This document shows positions 10,658 through 19,014 of a stretch of 64,000 bases of DNA, piece after piece (within the stretch, counting starts at the first letter, position 1; each line of letters opens with the position of its first letter). The notes under the pieces were generated by a model. The model was not told the origin of the DNA, ran no database searches, and saw only the letters and a list, made by a program, of their open reading frames with translations. This stretch comes from Arthrobacter sp. Soil762. Lineage in GTDB: Bacteria > Actinomycetota > Actinomycetes > Actinomycetales > Micrococcaceae. Made by a program: the position numbers and the translations under genes. The stretch lies in contig NZ_LMSG01000001.1 in the NCBI RefSeq assembly GCF_001428335.1, forward strand, positions 760,987 to 824,986. Reading direction: 5' to 3'.

Positions 10658-10698
10658 GGAAGCCCCCACGCGAGTTGAACTCGAGCGCGGGGGCTTCC
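10658..10698 (+). terminator. Terminator hairpin after the aldo/keto reductase
   Basis: Perfect 10-bp stem GGAAGCCCCC / GGGGGCTTCC with a 21-base loop that itself can pair (CGAG/CTCG), 32 bp after the stop codon. No clear T-run follows, as is common in high-GC actinobacteria. Confidence 0.7.
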
Positions 10699-10841
10699 GG
10701 GTTTCGGTGGGGGGAACGAAACCGAGATCAATCTACCGAATCCGCGCGGGCGCAGTCACGGAAATGACCGTTTCTCCCAAATCTTGTGTGAACCTTGAGC
10801 CGGCCCGCCTCGAGCCCCCGGGCAGCCCAACCCCCAGCCGT

Positions 10842-11591
10842 CTAAACCGCTGGCCGCAGCGAGGTGATCATCCGTTTGATGTCCCGGTACTCAGGGGTTG
10901 CCGCGTACTTCTTGGCCTGTTCCAGATACGGCAGCGACTCCGCCCCCGGCGTCACGTTGTTTCCGGGGTTGTAGAACGCGCCGAACATGGCAGCGGTGGG
11001 CGGCCACGTGAAGAAGTGGAAGATGGCGCACGCCGAGTCACCGTCCGGTGCAGGGACCGACGTGATGCCGTAGGCCGCGGCCGGCGTATTGGCCGGACCC
11101 GGCGCAGCATCGTTGCCGCGGGTCTCAAAAACGAACCAGGGCGCCGCGCCGCCCTGCGCCAGCAGCGGCAATTCTTCAGCCTCCAGTACCTCGTACGGGA
11201 ACCGCTCCAGGCACGTGGACCCGGTGGCCATGTTGGTGCGGAGTGTCGCCAGCGGCTTCCCTGCCTGATTGGTCACCTCGGCGAACGCACCGCCGCCTTC
11301 GGGCAGTTCGCCGGCCGGGTCCCTGATGCTCCACGCGGCGGGGTGCTCAAACGTCAGTTGGCCGTCCGCCGTGGTGTAGGCGGTCCAGGCGGCCGACGCC
11401 GCTGCGGTGCCGGTGGCACTCGGCGAGACCGCCGCCGTCGGCACGGCAGTGGTGGTTCCGGTGGCCGCGGACGTGACCGTGGGGCTGGGACTCGCCGTCG
11501 GGCCCGGCTGCGGGCCGCACCCCGCCAGCAGCAGCGCCATCAGAATAGCTGTGGGAATTACCGCGCCCGACACGGCCGGACTGCGCATCAC
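10842..11591 (-). CDS. Secreted lipoprotein of unknown function
   Basis: 249 residues. N-terminal signal with lipobox LLAGC (cysteine about residue 25), then a Pro/Ser/Thr/Ala-rich linker to about residue 65 and a globular domain starting YTTADGQLTFEHPAAWSIRD. That opening and later HFFTWPPTAAMFGAFY resemble lipoproteins of actinobacteria that bear PsbP/LpqN-like folds, but no specific family is recognised. ATG start with GGAGGGTG upstream. It is anchored outside the membrane; no neighbour suggests a function. Confidence 0.75.
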   Translation of the reverse strand: MMRSPAVSGAVIPTAILMALLLAGCGPQPGPTASPSPTVTSAATGTTTAVPTAAVSPSATGTAAASAAWTAYTTADGQLTFEHPAAWSIRDPAGELPEGGGAFAEVTNQAGKPLATLRTNMATGSTCLERFPYEVLEAEELPLLAQGGAAPWFVFETRGNDAAPGPANTPAAAYGITSVPAPDGDSACAIFHFFTWPPTAAMFGAFYNPGNNVTPGAESLPYLEQAKKYAATPEYRDIKRMITSLRPAV

Positions 11592-11736
11592 ACCCTCCTT
11601 TGGGCCTGACTATTGGTCCTTAAATTGTGGTGCTCCGGGTGCACAAGGATCCAGCGGCGGCCCGATTGGCGCCGAACCGTTGCGGGGATAACGAACGGAT
11701 CCCCCAAACGCCCCGGTCAGGAAGCAAACGCGCGGC

Positions 11737-12588
11737 TCAGGAATAGAGGGCCGCAAGCAGCTCGACGACGCCCTGCGTCCCCGAAGGCGGGTCGGTCTTG
11801 GACCAGGCGACGTAAACGGGGACCGGGGCGGCGTCGCGCACGTGCCGGTACACAACACCCTTGCGCCGGTACTGATGCGCCGTTGATTCCGCAGTGATGC
11901 CCCGCGCCTTGCCGCTGCCGATCACCGTCAACCAATCGTCGACGTCGTCCGTGGCGATAGTGCGCTGCGGCTGCTGGCCTTCGGGCCACAGGTCCAGGCG
12001 CGTGCTTCCGGTGCGCCGGTCCAGGGCAATCGGTTTGCCCGCGGCTTCGGCAAGGCTGATGCTTCGCTTGCCGGCAAGGGCGTCATCCGCTGCCATGGCG
12101 CAGAAGCGGCTCTCCAGCCCGATGAGGACAAGGCTGATGGACGCCGTGTCGGGGACTCGCCGCAGGATGGCCAAGTCGCTGGTTCCTTCCGCCAGTCCCG
12201 CCGTCGGGGTGTTGGTCCGGATGAGGCGCAGCTCCGTATTGGGAAACGCGTCCGCCCACCTGCGCTGGAATTCCGTGGTGTGCCGGCCCAGCGCGGACCA
12301 GGCGTAGCCGATCCTTACCGTGCCGCCGCCGTCGGCCGCCTCCTGCTGGATGGCCTCCATAATCGAGAGAACACGGCGCGCATGCCGGACCGTCCGGTCG
12401 CCGGCGGCGGTGAACTCAATGCTCCTGGTAGTGCGGTGCATGAGTCGCACACCCAGGGCGCGCTCCAGGGCAGCGACGTTGCGCGACACCGCCGCCTGCG
12501 ACATGCCCAGCTCAATGGCGGCGTCAGTAAACGTGCCCGCTTCGGCCACACCAACCAGGCAACGCAGGTGCCGCAGCTCCATGTCCAT
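11737..12588 (-). CDS. LysR family transcriptional regulator
   Basis: 283-residue LysR regulator. The wHTH spans residues about 1-60 (MELRHLRCLVGVAEAGTFTD, then SQAAVSRNVAALERALGVRL), followed by the effector domain from about residue 90 (VRIGYAWSALGRHTTEFQRR). An internal Met two codons in (12582) is an equally good start. Divergent to an EamA exporter at 12674, which it probably controls. The spacer has two TGGACGCA repeats. Confidence 0.9.
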   Translation of the reverse strand: MDMELRHLRCLVGVAEAGTFTDAAIELGMSQAAVSRNVAALERALGVRLMHRTTRSIEFTAAGDRTVRHARRVLSIMEAIQQEAADGGGTVRIGYAWSALGRHTTEFQRRWADAFPNTELRLIRTNTPTAGLAEGTSDLAILRRVPDTASISLVLIGLESRFCAMAADDALAGKRSISLAEAAGKPIALDRRTGSTRLDLWPEGQQPQRTIATDDVDDWLTVIGSGKARGITAESTAHQYRRKGVVYRHVRDAAPVPVYVAWSKTDPPSGTQGVVELLAALYS

Positions 12589-12609
12589 AAGCTCATTCTA
12601 TTCATACGC

Positions 12610-12648
12610 TGGACGCATAAGAGCGCCCGTCTATGCATTTTGGACGCA
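12610..12648. promoter_or_regulatory. Paired TGGACGCA repeats between lysR-type and EamA genes
   Basis: TGGACGCA occurs at 12610-12617 and again at 12641-12648, 31 bp apart (three helical turns). The first forms a partial dyad with ATACG at 12604 (ATACGctggaCGCAT), in keeping with a LysR T-N11-A type box. Placement before the EamA start suggests the regulator's recall and activation sites; inferred. Confidence 0.5.
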
Positions 12649-12673
12649 ACCCCGGCGGCCCCACACTCCAAGG

Positions 12674-13567
12674 ATGGACAACACATTAACTGCCGGCCGA
12701 GGCCGGGCTGGCGCCATCCTCGTGGCGAGCGCGCTATCCAACCAGCTGGGTGCGGCCAGCGGCTCCCTGGCCTTCCCTGCGATCGGCCCGGTGGGCGTGG
12801 TCGCAGCGCGGCAGCTCATTGCCGCGGCGGTGCTGCTGCCACTCGTCCGGCCACGCATCTTCTCCTTCACCCGCCACCAGTGGTGGCCCGTTCTTCTGCT
12901 GGCACTGGTGTTCGGGACGATGAACCTCTCCCTGTACGCGGCGGTGGAGCGCATCGGGCTGGGCCTGGCGGTCACGCTCGAATTCCTGGGTCCGCTGGCT
13001 CTTGCCCTGATCGGTTCACGGACCAAGGCGAGCGCGGCCTGTGCCCTTCTTGCCGCGGCCGGGGTTGTGGCCATCACGCAGCCGGAGGCGTCCACGGACT
13101 ATGTGGGCATCGGCCTGGGACTGGTCGCCGCGTGCAGCTGGGGCGCCTACATTCTCCTGAACAGGACCGTGGGCAAGCGGATCCCGGGCATCCAGGGGAC
13201 GGCGGCCGCAACCGGCCTCTCCGCCGCGCTCTTCCTCCCCGTGGCGCTGGTGACGTTCATCAACCACCAGCCCGACGCGTTCACCCTCCTCTGCGCAGCA
13301 GGCGCCGGCGTACTGGCGTCCGTGGTCCCGTACGTCGCGGACGTGATCACCCTGCGCCGCATCCCCACCAGCCTGTTCGGTGTTCTGATGAGCATCAACC
13401 CGGTCTTCGCAGCATTGGTCGGAGCACTGGCCCTGGGTGAGGCCCTGGGCATTGTGCAGTGGGCCGGCATTTTCCTGATCGCGGCGGCCAATGCGGCCCT
13501 GACCGCCGGGGCCGGGCGGCGCCCACCAGTGCCGCAGATGCCAGCGGCAAACGCCCCGAAAAATTGA
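12674..13567 (+). CDS. EamA/RhtA-type metabolite exporter
   Basis: 297-residue, about ten-helix drug/metabolite transporter with two EamA repeats; the segments AVERIGLGLAVTLEFLGPLA and ISPVFAALVG-like SINPVFAALVGALALGEAL match RhtA (threonine/homoserine exporter). ATG 12674 follows AAGGATGG; a much longer upstream open frame overlaps the divergent LysR gene and is not used. Likely exports amino acids or small metabolites under the LysR neighbour's control. Confidence 0.85.
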   Translation: MDNTLTAGRGRAGAILVASALSNQLGAASGSLAFPAIGPVGVVAARQLIAAAVLLPLVRPRIFSFTRHQWWPVLLLALVFGTMNLSLYAAVERIGLGLAVTLEFLGPLALALIGSRTKASAACALLAAAGVVAITQPEASTDYVGIGLGLVAACSWGAYILLNRTVGKRIPGIQGTAAATGLSAALFLPVALVTFINHQPDAFTLLCAAGAGVLASVVPYVADVITLRRIPTSLFGVLMSINPVFAALVGALALGEALGIVQWAGIFLIAAANAALTAGAGRRPPVPQMPAANAPKN

Positions 13568-13660
13568 TCCAACCTTGAGCCAACCCTTGGCAACTCATGC
13601 AGTTGGCGGTCCACGCTGGATTTATCACCACAAGAATACGGCGGGGAAGCAGGAAGATTC

Positions 13661-14134
13661 ATGGGGAAGGAATCAGCTCTGGACGAGGTCGTCGCGGTGG
13701 GAGGACTGATCACTGATCACCACCCGCTCGACTTCCACACCTTGGGGCTGGCCGGTTGCATTGACCGGCTGACCGGACCCCTCCGCCAGCAAGGAACGGC
13801 AGTCCGCTGGGATACTCCGCACTGGGGCATCGAGATCCCGGCGGACTGCGCGTCCCTCCTCTACCAATCGGCCCGCGAAGCGCTGAGCAACGCCTTCAAG
13901 TACTCCGACGCCGCCGAGCTCACCGTCCAGTTGTCCGCCGTTGACCACGGCATCCGTCTCGTGGTGTCCGACGACGGCACGGGCTTTGACTGCGACCTCG
14001 CGTTAAGCGGCAAGAACCACGGCTACGGGCTGCGGCTGATGTCCGTGGCAGTGCATGAGGCCGGCGGCACTGTCAGCGTCTGTTCGAAGCCAGGGCAGGG
14101 CACCACCGTGACGGTAACCCTGCCCCTCGACTGA
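13661..14134 (+). CDS. Orphan histidine-kinase-type ATPase domain protein
   Basis: 157 residues that correspond to the C-terminal HATPase_c domain of NarL-partner histidine kinases: N-box REALSNAFKYSDA (about 70-82), G1 box DDGTGF (about 106-111), G2 box HGYGLRLMS (about 121-129). No sensor, membrane segments or HisKA_3 dimerisation helix with the phospho-His are present, and no response regulator is adjacent. It may be a truncated kinase that became a stand-alone gene, or an anti-sigma-like ATPase. The start follows GGAAGATTC. Confidence 0.75.
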   Translation: MGKESALDEVVAVGGLITDHHPLDFHTLGLAGCIDRLTGPLRQQGTAVRWDTPHWGIEIPADCASLLYQSAREALSNAFKYSDAAELTVQLSAVDHGIRLVVSDDGTGFDCDLALSGKNHGYGLRLMSVAVHEAGGTVSVCSKPGQGTTVTVTLPLD

Positions 14135-14158
14135 GCCTGTGGGCTTGGGAAGGCTGGA

Positions 14159-14461
14159 CTACAGTGAAAGCCTGTCCGGATCCGGCTCCGGATCACCGAT
14201 GTGGCCCGGCGCATTGGCGGCCAGTGCCCGCTGGACGAACGCGCTGTTTTCCTCCATGTAGTGCTGGAGGAACTTGGCAGTCGATTCATCCCGCATCTCG
14301 CCGCCTTCCCCGAAAACCTCGGGCTTGAAGTGAATGTAGACTTCCGGGGCGTTCAATTGGGGGGCGTCCAGGAAGCTCAGCACACTCCGCATGGAGGACT
14401 GCATCACCGCCGTGCCGATACTGCTCGGCGAGGGTGCGTCCGGCACAAAAAACGTGCCGCG
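14159..14461 (-). pseudogene. NADPH-dependent FMN reductase, C-terminal fragment
   Basis: A minus-strand frame gives FFVPDAPSPSSIGTAVMQSS then MRSVLSFLDAPQLNAPEVYI and ESTAKFLQHYMEENSAF, the C-terminal third of NAD(P)H-dependent FMN reductases (flavodoxin-like). The N-terminal flavodoxin core with the phosphate loop and the GSxPGxLKNxxD segment is absent: upstream coding becomes unrelated at about 14461. No start or ribosome site fits. A decay remnant next to the small gene at 14553. Confidence 0.75.
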
Positions 14462-14552
14462 GCCAGTGCTCTGGAAGGGTTCTTGACACCCCGCTTCGTG
14501 AGGCGCTGAATGATGGTTGAGGCACATTCCACACACCATAGGAGCGGTTGAG

Positions 14553-14687
14553 ATGAAGGAAAAACCAGTCGTGGCGCAGCGCATCCACAGCGAGGCTCCG
14601 GCCGAAGGGGACGAGTTGGCGGACCCCACCGACATTCGCATGCACTCCCAGGAACCCGCCGAAGGCGCCGACACCGATGACGACTAG
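14553..14687 (+). CDS. Small acidic protein (44 aa) with internal duplication
   Basis: Open frame of 44 residues beginning MKEKPVVAQRIHSEAPAEGD and ending in GADTDDD. AGGAG lies eight bases before the ATG. It contains two copies of a motif: RIHSEAPAEGDE and RMHSQEPAEGAD, about 19 residues apart. No membrane segment, strongly acidic and probably disordered. Family and function unknown; the ribosome site and duplicated motif favour a real gene. Confidence 0.55.
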   Translation: MKEKPVVAQRIHSEAPAEGDELADPTDIRMHSQEPAEGADTDDD

Positions 14688-14820
14688 CCGCCGTCGCCCT
14701 CCCCTCTGGCTCGCCCCGCCCATGAAGCCCCGCCCCTGAAGCCTTGCCCGCAACAGCGATAGGTAAGCATACTGACTGTATTCAGTTTGTCACCAGACCG
14801 TTCCAGTCATAGGAGACGTT

Positions 14821-15459
14821 GTGAGCAGCAAAGTCGAGAAGCGGATTGTGGTTGACGTGCCGGTCAGCACCGCCTACAACCAGTGGACCCAGTTCGAGGA
14901 TTTTCCGCAGTTCATGGGTGGCGTGGAGAGCGTGACCCAGCTCAGTACCGACCGCCTGAAGTGGGTGGCCCATATTGCCGGGGTCCGCCGTCAGTGGGAA
15001 GCCACCATCGTGGAGCAGATCCCGGACCGCAGGATCGAGTGGGCGTCCACCGAAGGGGCCACGAACTCCGGCGTTGTGGAATTCTCCGACGCCGGCGGCA
15101 ACAAAACCGAACTCTCCCTCACCCTGGAGTACCAGCCGGAGGGCATGGTGGAGAAGGTGGGCGACCTCCTCCACGTCGTGGCCCGCCAGGCGGAGCACGA
15201 CCTGAAGAAGTTCAAGGAATTCATCGAGCACGAGGGCCATGCCACGGGCGCCTGGCGGGAATCCGTGCCCACGGGCGAGCCGTCGGCGTACAACCGGTAC
15301 ACCCACCCGTTCGACCAGACCGGCGGGATGGTCGATCTCGAGGGCGAGTCGGACGGCTCGGCGGAGGGCGAGATCCGCAGCGCGGCCGAACGCAAGGTCC
15401 GTAAACCGAACGACGGCGGCACTATCCCGCCGCTCGGCGGCAACCTGGGCGATCGCTAA
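14821..15459 (+). CDS. SRPBCC family protein (polyketide cyclase/dehydrase-like)
   Basis: 212 residues. The first about 145 form a START/SRPBCC fold: VEKRIVVDVPVSTAYNQWTQ, FEDFPQFMGGVESV, LKWVAHIAGVRRQWEATIVE and TLEYQPEGMVEKVGDLLHVV. A charged, disordered tail (to about 212) follows. GTG start preceded by AGGAGACGTT. Proteins like this are common in actinobacterial stress loci; ligand unknown. Confidence 0.88.
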   Translation: MSSKVEKRIVVDVPVSTAYNQWTQFEDFPQFMGGVESVTQLSTDRLKWVAHIAGVRRQWEATIVEQIPDRRIEWASTEGATNSGVVEFSDAGGNKTELSLTLEYQPEGMVEKVGDLLHVVARQAEHDLKKFKEFIEHEGHATGAWRESVPTGEPSAYNRYTHPFDQTGGMVDLEGESDGSAEGEIRSAAERKVRKPNDGGTIPPLGGNLGDR

Positions 15460-15610
15460 GGGCGCAGTCGCACCTAAGGCGCCACCCCGCCGTCGTACGC
15501 GGTTTCAGGGTGCGCGGCAGAGCGTACGTGGCAACAGCTGCCCTGCCCCGCACGCGCGGCGCTGCCCCACACCGGTCATGCGGGGGCAGCACCGTCCCTA
15601 CGTAAGCGGC

Positions 15611-16555
15611 CTAATCGCGGGCCGGCACAAGCACCACTTCATGCCGACTGGCTGGCTGGTTGAACTGCGCATTCACGGCAGCCAGCGTGTTCCCGAACCC
15701 CGCAACCGTGGTGGGAACATCGAAGTGGGGACTGGTGATGGTGTCCTCGATCTCGCCGGAGGAGAGATCGTTGGACAGGTCGATCCGGACGATCTGGTTC
15801 AGGAAGTTCTGCACCACCCAGACGGTATGACCCCGGACCAGGATGCCGTCAGCATTCGGCACCTCCACACCCTCAATCAAGGCGCTGGCGCCGGTCTCCG
15901 GGTCCACCGTGTAGAGAGACTTGTTGTTCGAATGAGCCACAATCAGGACCCGGTCGCCATTGGCGGCAGCAATGCCGTTGAGGTTGAAGGGACCGGTCAG
16001 CCCGGCAGCCGGTCCGCTCAGTTCCAGTGTCTCAACACGACCCAAGTCGCCGTGCCTGCCCACGGGGAGGAAGTAGAGCTCACCGGCGGCGGAGTTCGTG
16101 AACCAAGCGCCGTCCCGCGTCAGGGCGACGTCGTTAATGAACCCCGGAGCCAGCGTGAAGTCATCCACCGGCTCGCCCGATTCAGTGTCATAGACGAACG
16201 CCTTGCCGGTGGCGCCGCCCGCTACAAACAGCAGGTCGTTGCGGGTATCGGCCTTCATCCCGACGGCGGCCCTCGGCTGCGAATCAAAGTCAGATACGTC
16301 GATGAACAACCGCGCTTTGCCTTCACGGATGTCGCCGCGGTAAATGTCTCCGAGGGCCAGGTCTCCGGCGTAGAAAGTGGTTCCCTTGCCGGCGGCGATC
16401 CCCTCGGCGGAGGTGGCGCCCTTGAGCACAATGACCGAGTCATCCGGCGGCGACGCCGAGGCCGGGAGGACAGGCGCCAACAGCCCCATGAGTGCAATGA
16501 ACCCAATGGCGGTACGGCGCTGTACTTTTCCTGAATTCTGGGTTGTGCGGGCCAT
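15611..16555 (-). CDS. Secreted beta-propeller protein (SMP-30/ScyD-like)
   Basis: 314 residues with a Sec signal (IGFIALMGLLAPVLPASASP, cleavage near residue 35) and a repetitive beta-sheet body typical of SMP-30/gluconolactonase or ScyD/ScyE propellers: GFINDVALTRDGAWFTNSAA, GPFNLNGIAAANGDRVLIVA, VEVPNADGILVRGHTVWVVQ are successive blades. Exported and possibly binding a small ligand or metal. Stand-alone gene; no partner enzyme nearby. Confidence 0.75.
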   Translation of the reverse strand: MARTTQNSGKVQRRTAIGFIALMGLLAPVLPASASPPDDSVIVLKGATSAEGIAAGKGTTFYAGDLALGDIYRGDIREGKARLFIDVSDFDSQPRAAVGMKADTRNDLLFVAGGATGKAFVYDTESGEPVDDFTLAPGFINDVALTRDGAWFTNSAAGELYFLPVGRHGDLGRVETLELSGPAAGLTGPFNLNGIAAANGDRVLIVAHSNNKSLYTVDPETGASALIEGVEVPNADGILVRGHTVWVVQNFLNQIVRIDLSNDLSSGEIEDTITSPHFDVPTTVAGFGNTLAAVNAQFNQPASRHEVVLVPARD

Positions 16556-16765
16556 GATTCTTCCTTGAATTTAGGTGATCCGCGCGGGCCAACCTGCGGC
16601 AGGCCCGCACGATTGTCCTGCCAGTCTATGCACCCCGAGAACCGCCCCGCCAGAGGCCGGAGCCCCCTCTCTGCCGGGTCACACTCCGCCCTCCGGAGCC
16701 CCGGAGCGGCAAGCTGCCGCGGTCTCTGCTTACAATCGAAACCTCAATCAACTACTGAGGGACCC

Positions 16766-17104
16766 ATGAAGAAACTCGCCACCGCCCTGATCGCTGCCGG
16801 CCTCGTGCTTTCCGCTTCTGCGTGCACCACGCCCACCAAACTTTCCACCCCCGAAACCTGCGACCGCGTCAAGGCTGTCCTGGCGAACCCCGCGAACAAC
16901 GTGGGCAAGACCGGCCTGGTGCGTCTCGCCAACCAGATCCGGCCCATCGAAGTTGTGGCATCGGATGACCTCAAGCCTGCGCTCGGATCCATCATCGCGT
17001 TCACGGACGAGTCCGCCAAGGAAGCCCCGGACGAGGCCAAGCTCGCCGAGCTGGAGGCGAAGTACCAGGAAGCCGGCGCCGCCTTCACGAAGCACTGCAG
17101 CTAA
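16766..17104 (+). CDS. Small lipoprotein of unknown function
   Basis: 112 residues. N-terminus MKKLATALIAAGLVLSASAC is a lipoprotein signal with lipobox SASAC (Cys20). The mature part is a short helical domain ending KYQEAGAAFTKHCS with two further cysteines. ATG at 16766 is preceded by GAGGGACC; an upstream extension lacks a signal and is rejected. Followed at once by a perfect hairpin terminator. Confidence 0.8.
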   Translation: MKKLATALIAAGLVLSASACTTPTKLSTPETCDRVKAVLANPANNVGKTGLVRLANQIRPIEVVASDDLKPALGSIIAFTDESAKEAPDEAKLAELEAKYQEAGAAFTKHCS

Positions 17105-17125
17105 GAAGCCTCCTGCGTTAACGTT

Positions 17126-17151
17126 CGACGGCGGCCGGTTGGCCGCCGTCG
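17126..17151 (+). terminator. Terminator hairpin after the lipoprotein gene
   Basis: Perfect 11-bp stem CGACGGCGGCC-GGTT-GGCCGCCGTCG followed by TTGTCTTAT, 22 bp after the stop codon. It abuts the start of the LysE gene, so that gene must have its promoter inside or just before this region. Confidence 0.8.
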
Positions 17152-17169
17152 TTGTCTTATCCTTGGCTC

Positions 17170-17823
17170 GTGGATCTTTTTCAGTCACTGCTCGCGTTCG
17201 GCCTTGTGGCCGGGCTCCTGACGCTGGTTCCGGGCATCGACACGGCACTGGTGCTCCGTTCGTCCCTCGCCAGGACCCGCGGCTTCGCCTTCGCCACGGC
17301 CTTCGGCATCTCCACCGGACTGATGGTGTGGGGAATCGCGGCAGCTGTGGGCGTTTCGGCGCTGCTGGCGGCATCGGAACTGGCGTACCGGACACTCACA
17401 ATCGCCGGTGCCGCCTACATGGTTTGGCTTGGCGCTTCCCTGCTGTGGAAGAGCCGGGCCAAGGACCCTTCGTCCGCCTCGCCTGCTGCGGAGGTTGAGG
17501 TCCCGGCCGCCTCCCGCCATCAGCTGTTCCAGGGCTGGCTGACCGGGACAGGCACCAATCTGCTCAATCCGAAGGTCGGCGTTTTCTACATCGCCACGAT
17601 TCCCCAGTTCATCCCGCCGGGGACGCCTCCGCTGCTGATGGGAATTCTGCTGGCCGGCGTCCACTGCGTCCTGGGCCTTGCGTGGCTGACCTTCCTGATT
17701 TTCGGAGCAGGTTTCGCCTCCAAATGGCTGAAAAGCGCCCGCAGCCTCCGAATCATCGACCGCATCACCGGCACCGTCCTGATCGGCTTGGGGCTGCGGC
17801 TTGCCCTCGAACCACAGCACTGA
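17170..17823 (+). CDS. LysE/RhtB family exporter (second copy)
   Basis: Membrane protein of about 217 residues in six hydrophobic segments. LTLVPGIDTALVLRSSLART and GTNLLNPKVGVFYIATIPQF are the LysE/RhtB signatures. GTG at 17170 (M-DLFQSLLAFG) is taken as start; TTG at 17152 would begin exactly at the terminator's last base. No clear ribosome site is visible for either. Distinct from the LysE at 4961 (only family-level similarity). Substrate unknown. Confidence 0.83.
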   Translation: MDLFQSLLAFGLVAGLLTLVPGIDTALVLRSSLARTRGFAFATAFGISTGLMVWGIAAAVGVSALLAASELAYRTLTIAGAAYMVWLGASLLWKSRAKDPSSASPAAEVEVPAASRHQLFQGWLTGTGTNLLNPKVGVFYIATIPQFIPPGTPPLLMGILLAGVHCVLGLAWLTFLIFGAGFASKWLKSARSLRIIDRITGTVLIGLGLRLALEPQH

Positions 17824-17848
17824 TTCCGGTCACCTGATACGGGTCGTC

Positions 17849-18235
17849 TTAATTCAGGGACAGGACCAGGTAAAGGACTGTCAGGATCACCACTGTGGGC
17901 GTCATGACCAGGCGCTCCGGTTTGCTGCGGGAGATTCCGTTCAGCACGATGCCCACCGCGAAATAGGCCGTCAGCACCCAACAGAAGACGTCCGTGAAGC
18001 CTTGGTTCACCAGCGGGGCCGCCATGCCGGCCTTGGCCAGGGCAACATAGGCGAAGAGGATGTAGAGGATGATCGAGGTGGCGCTGCCGATCCGAAGCTT
18101 GGTGGGCAGGATGTTGTGCTGGCCGCCCCACGCGAACCGTCCCAGTGGCGCTCCCTCGATCAGGGCGGCCTGAAAAACCGCGAGCGCGGCCAAAAGTACA
18201 CACGCAACAATCGCGGCTAGCTGGGCTAACTGCAT
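17849..18235 (-). CDS. Four-helix membrane protein of unknown function
   Basis: 128 residues with four predicted membrane helices (residues about 5-27, 50-70, 80-100, 108-127). The charged loop LGRFAWGGQHNILPTKLRIG lies between helices 1 and 2 and is the most distinctive part. Small conserved proteins of this layout are known in actinobacteria without a function. Convergent with the LysE gene. Confidence 0.7.
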   Translation of the reverse strand: MQLAQLAAIVACVLLAALAVFQAALIEGAPLGRFAWGGQHNILPTKLRIGSATSIILYILFAYVALAKAGMAAPLVNQGFTDVFCWVLTAYFAVGIVLNGISRSKPERLVMTPTVVILTVLYLVLSLN

Positions 18236-18370
18236 CGAAGATCCCCGTTCCCCGTGGTGGCTGCCGGCCCGTTGCAGGCACCATCCGGACGCCAGTTTAA
18301 TGTGACCTCCACCTCATGATGGGACGATCACACTGTCCCTTCCGTTAAACCATTGGCGAAAGGAGGCCAT

Positions 18371-18967
18371 GTGCTTATTGTCTTAACCGGAATCGACGGC
18401 TCGGGAAAATCCACGGCTGCCCGCGCCTTGGTAGATGCGGCCCAGGCTGACGGCGAAAACGCCCTGCTGCTCAGCAACCATGCCGGCAGGCGGAGCATGT
18501 CCGTGCTGGCTGAACGGCTGGCCATCCGCTGGCCGCGCCGCCTGGCCGACGCCGTGGAGACCACCCTCCGCGTGGCCAACGTGCTGGTGTCCCATGCCCG
18601 GGCCAGCCGTGTCGACGGACTGGTGGTGATGGACCGGCACCTCCACTGCCAGCTGGCCCTGCGCGCGGCCAAAGGACTGCGGCGTGGCCGCCTGCTCCCC
18701 TGGCTGATTTCGTCCCTGCCGGAGCCTGACGCCGTGGTGCACCTGGACGTTGAGCCTGCGTTGGCACACGAGCGCATCATGGCCCGCGGCACCGATTCGG
18801 AGACATTGTCTGATCTGGTGGACCTGCGCGACGCTTACCGTTCCATGCCGGAATACCCGGGTTTCGTCCAGCTCGAAGCGGACTGCCCGCCGGCCGAGGT
18901 TGTGGCCAGGCTCAACCGGATCGTGCACCACGGAATCATGTGCGCGGAACCTGCCGTGGCTGTATAG
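18371..18967 (+). CDS. Thymidylate kinase-like P-loop kinase
   Basis: 198-residue nucleoside-monophosphate-kinase fold protein. Walker A is LTGIDGSGKSTAAR near the N-terminus and VVMDRHLHCQLALRA carries a DRxxxS/C-type motif (YDRY in true thymidylate kinases). The lid is Arg-rich (KGLRRGRLLPWL), and AVVHLDVEPALAHERIMARG is the YLDVxPExxxxR segment. GTG at 18371 is chosen from AGGAGG four bases upstream. Divergence from Tmk motifs suggests a paralogue rather than the housekeeping enzyme. Confidence 0.75.
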   Translation: MLIVLTGIDGSGKSTAARALVDAAQADGENALLLSNHAGRRSMSVLAERLAIRWPRRLADAVETTLRVANVLVSHARASRVDGLVVMDRHLHCQLALRAAKGLRRGRLLPWLISSLPEPDAVVHLDVEPALAHERIMARGTDSETLSDLVDLRDAYRSMPEYPGFVQLEADCPPAEVVARLNRIVHHGIMCAEPAVAV

Positions 18968-19014
18968 CCCCCACCCTAGCCCCGGCAGGCCGGCTCCGGC
19001 TCAAATCAGCGCGC

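Noticed and set aside
12320..12673. N-terminal extension of the EamA exporter
   Set aside because: It overlaps the divergent LysR gene and its translation is not membrane-like; ATG 12674 gives the family start.
15460..15610. Possible small gene or RNA between SRPBCC and propeller genes
   Set aside because: No start with ribosome site, strong hairpin or conserved motif was found.
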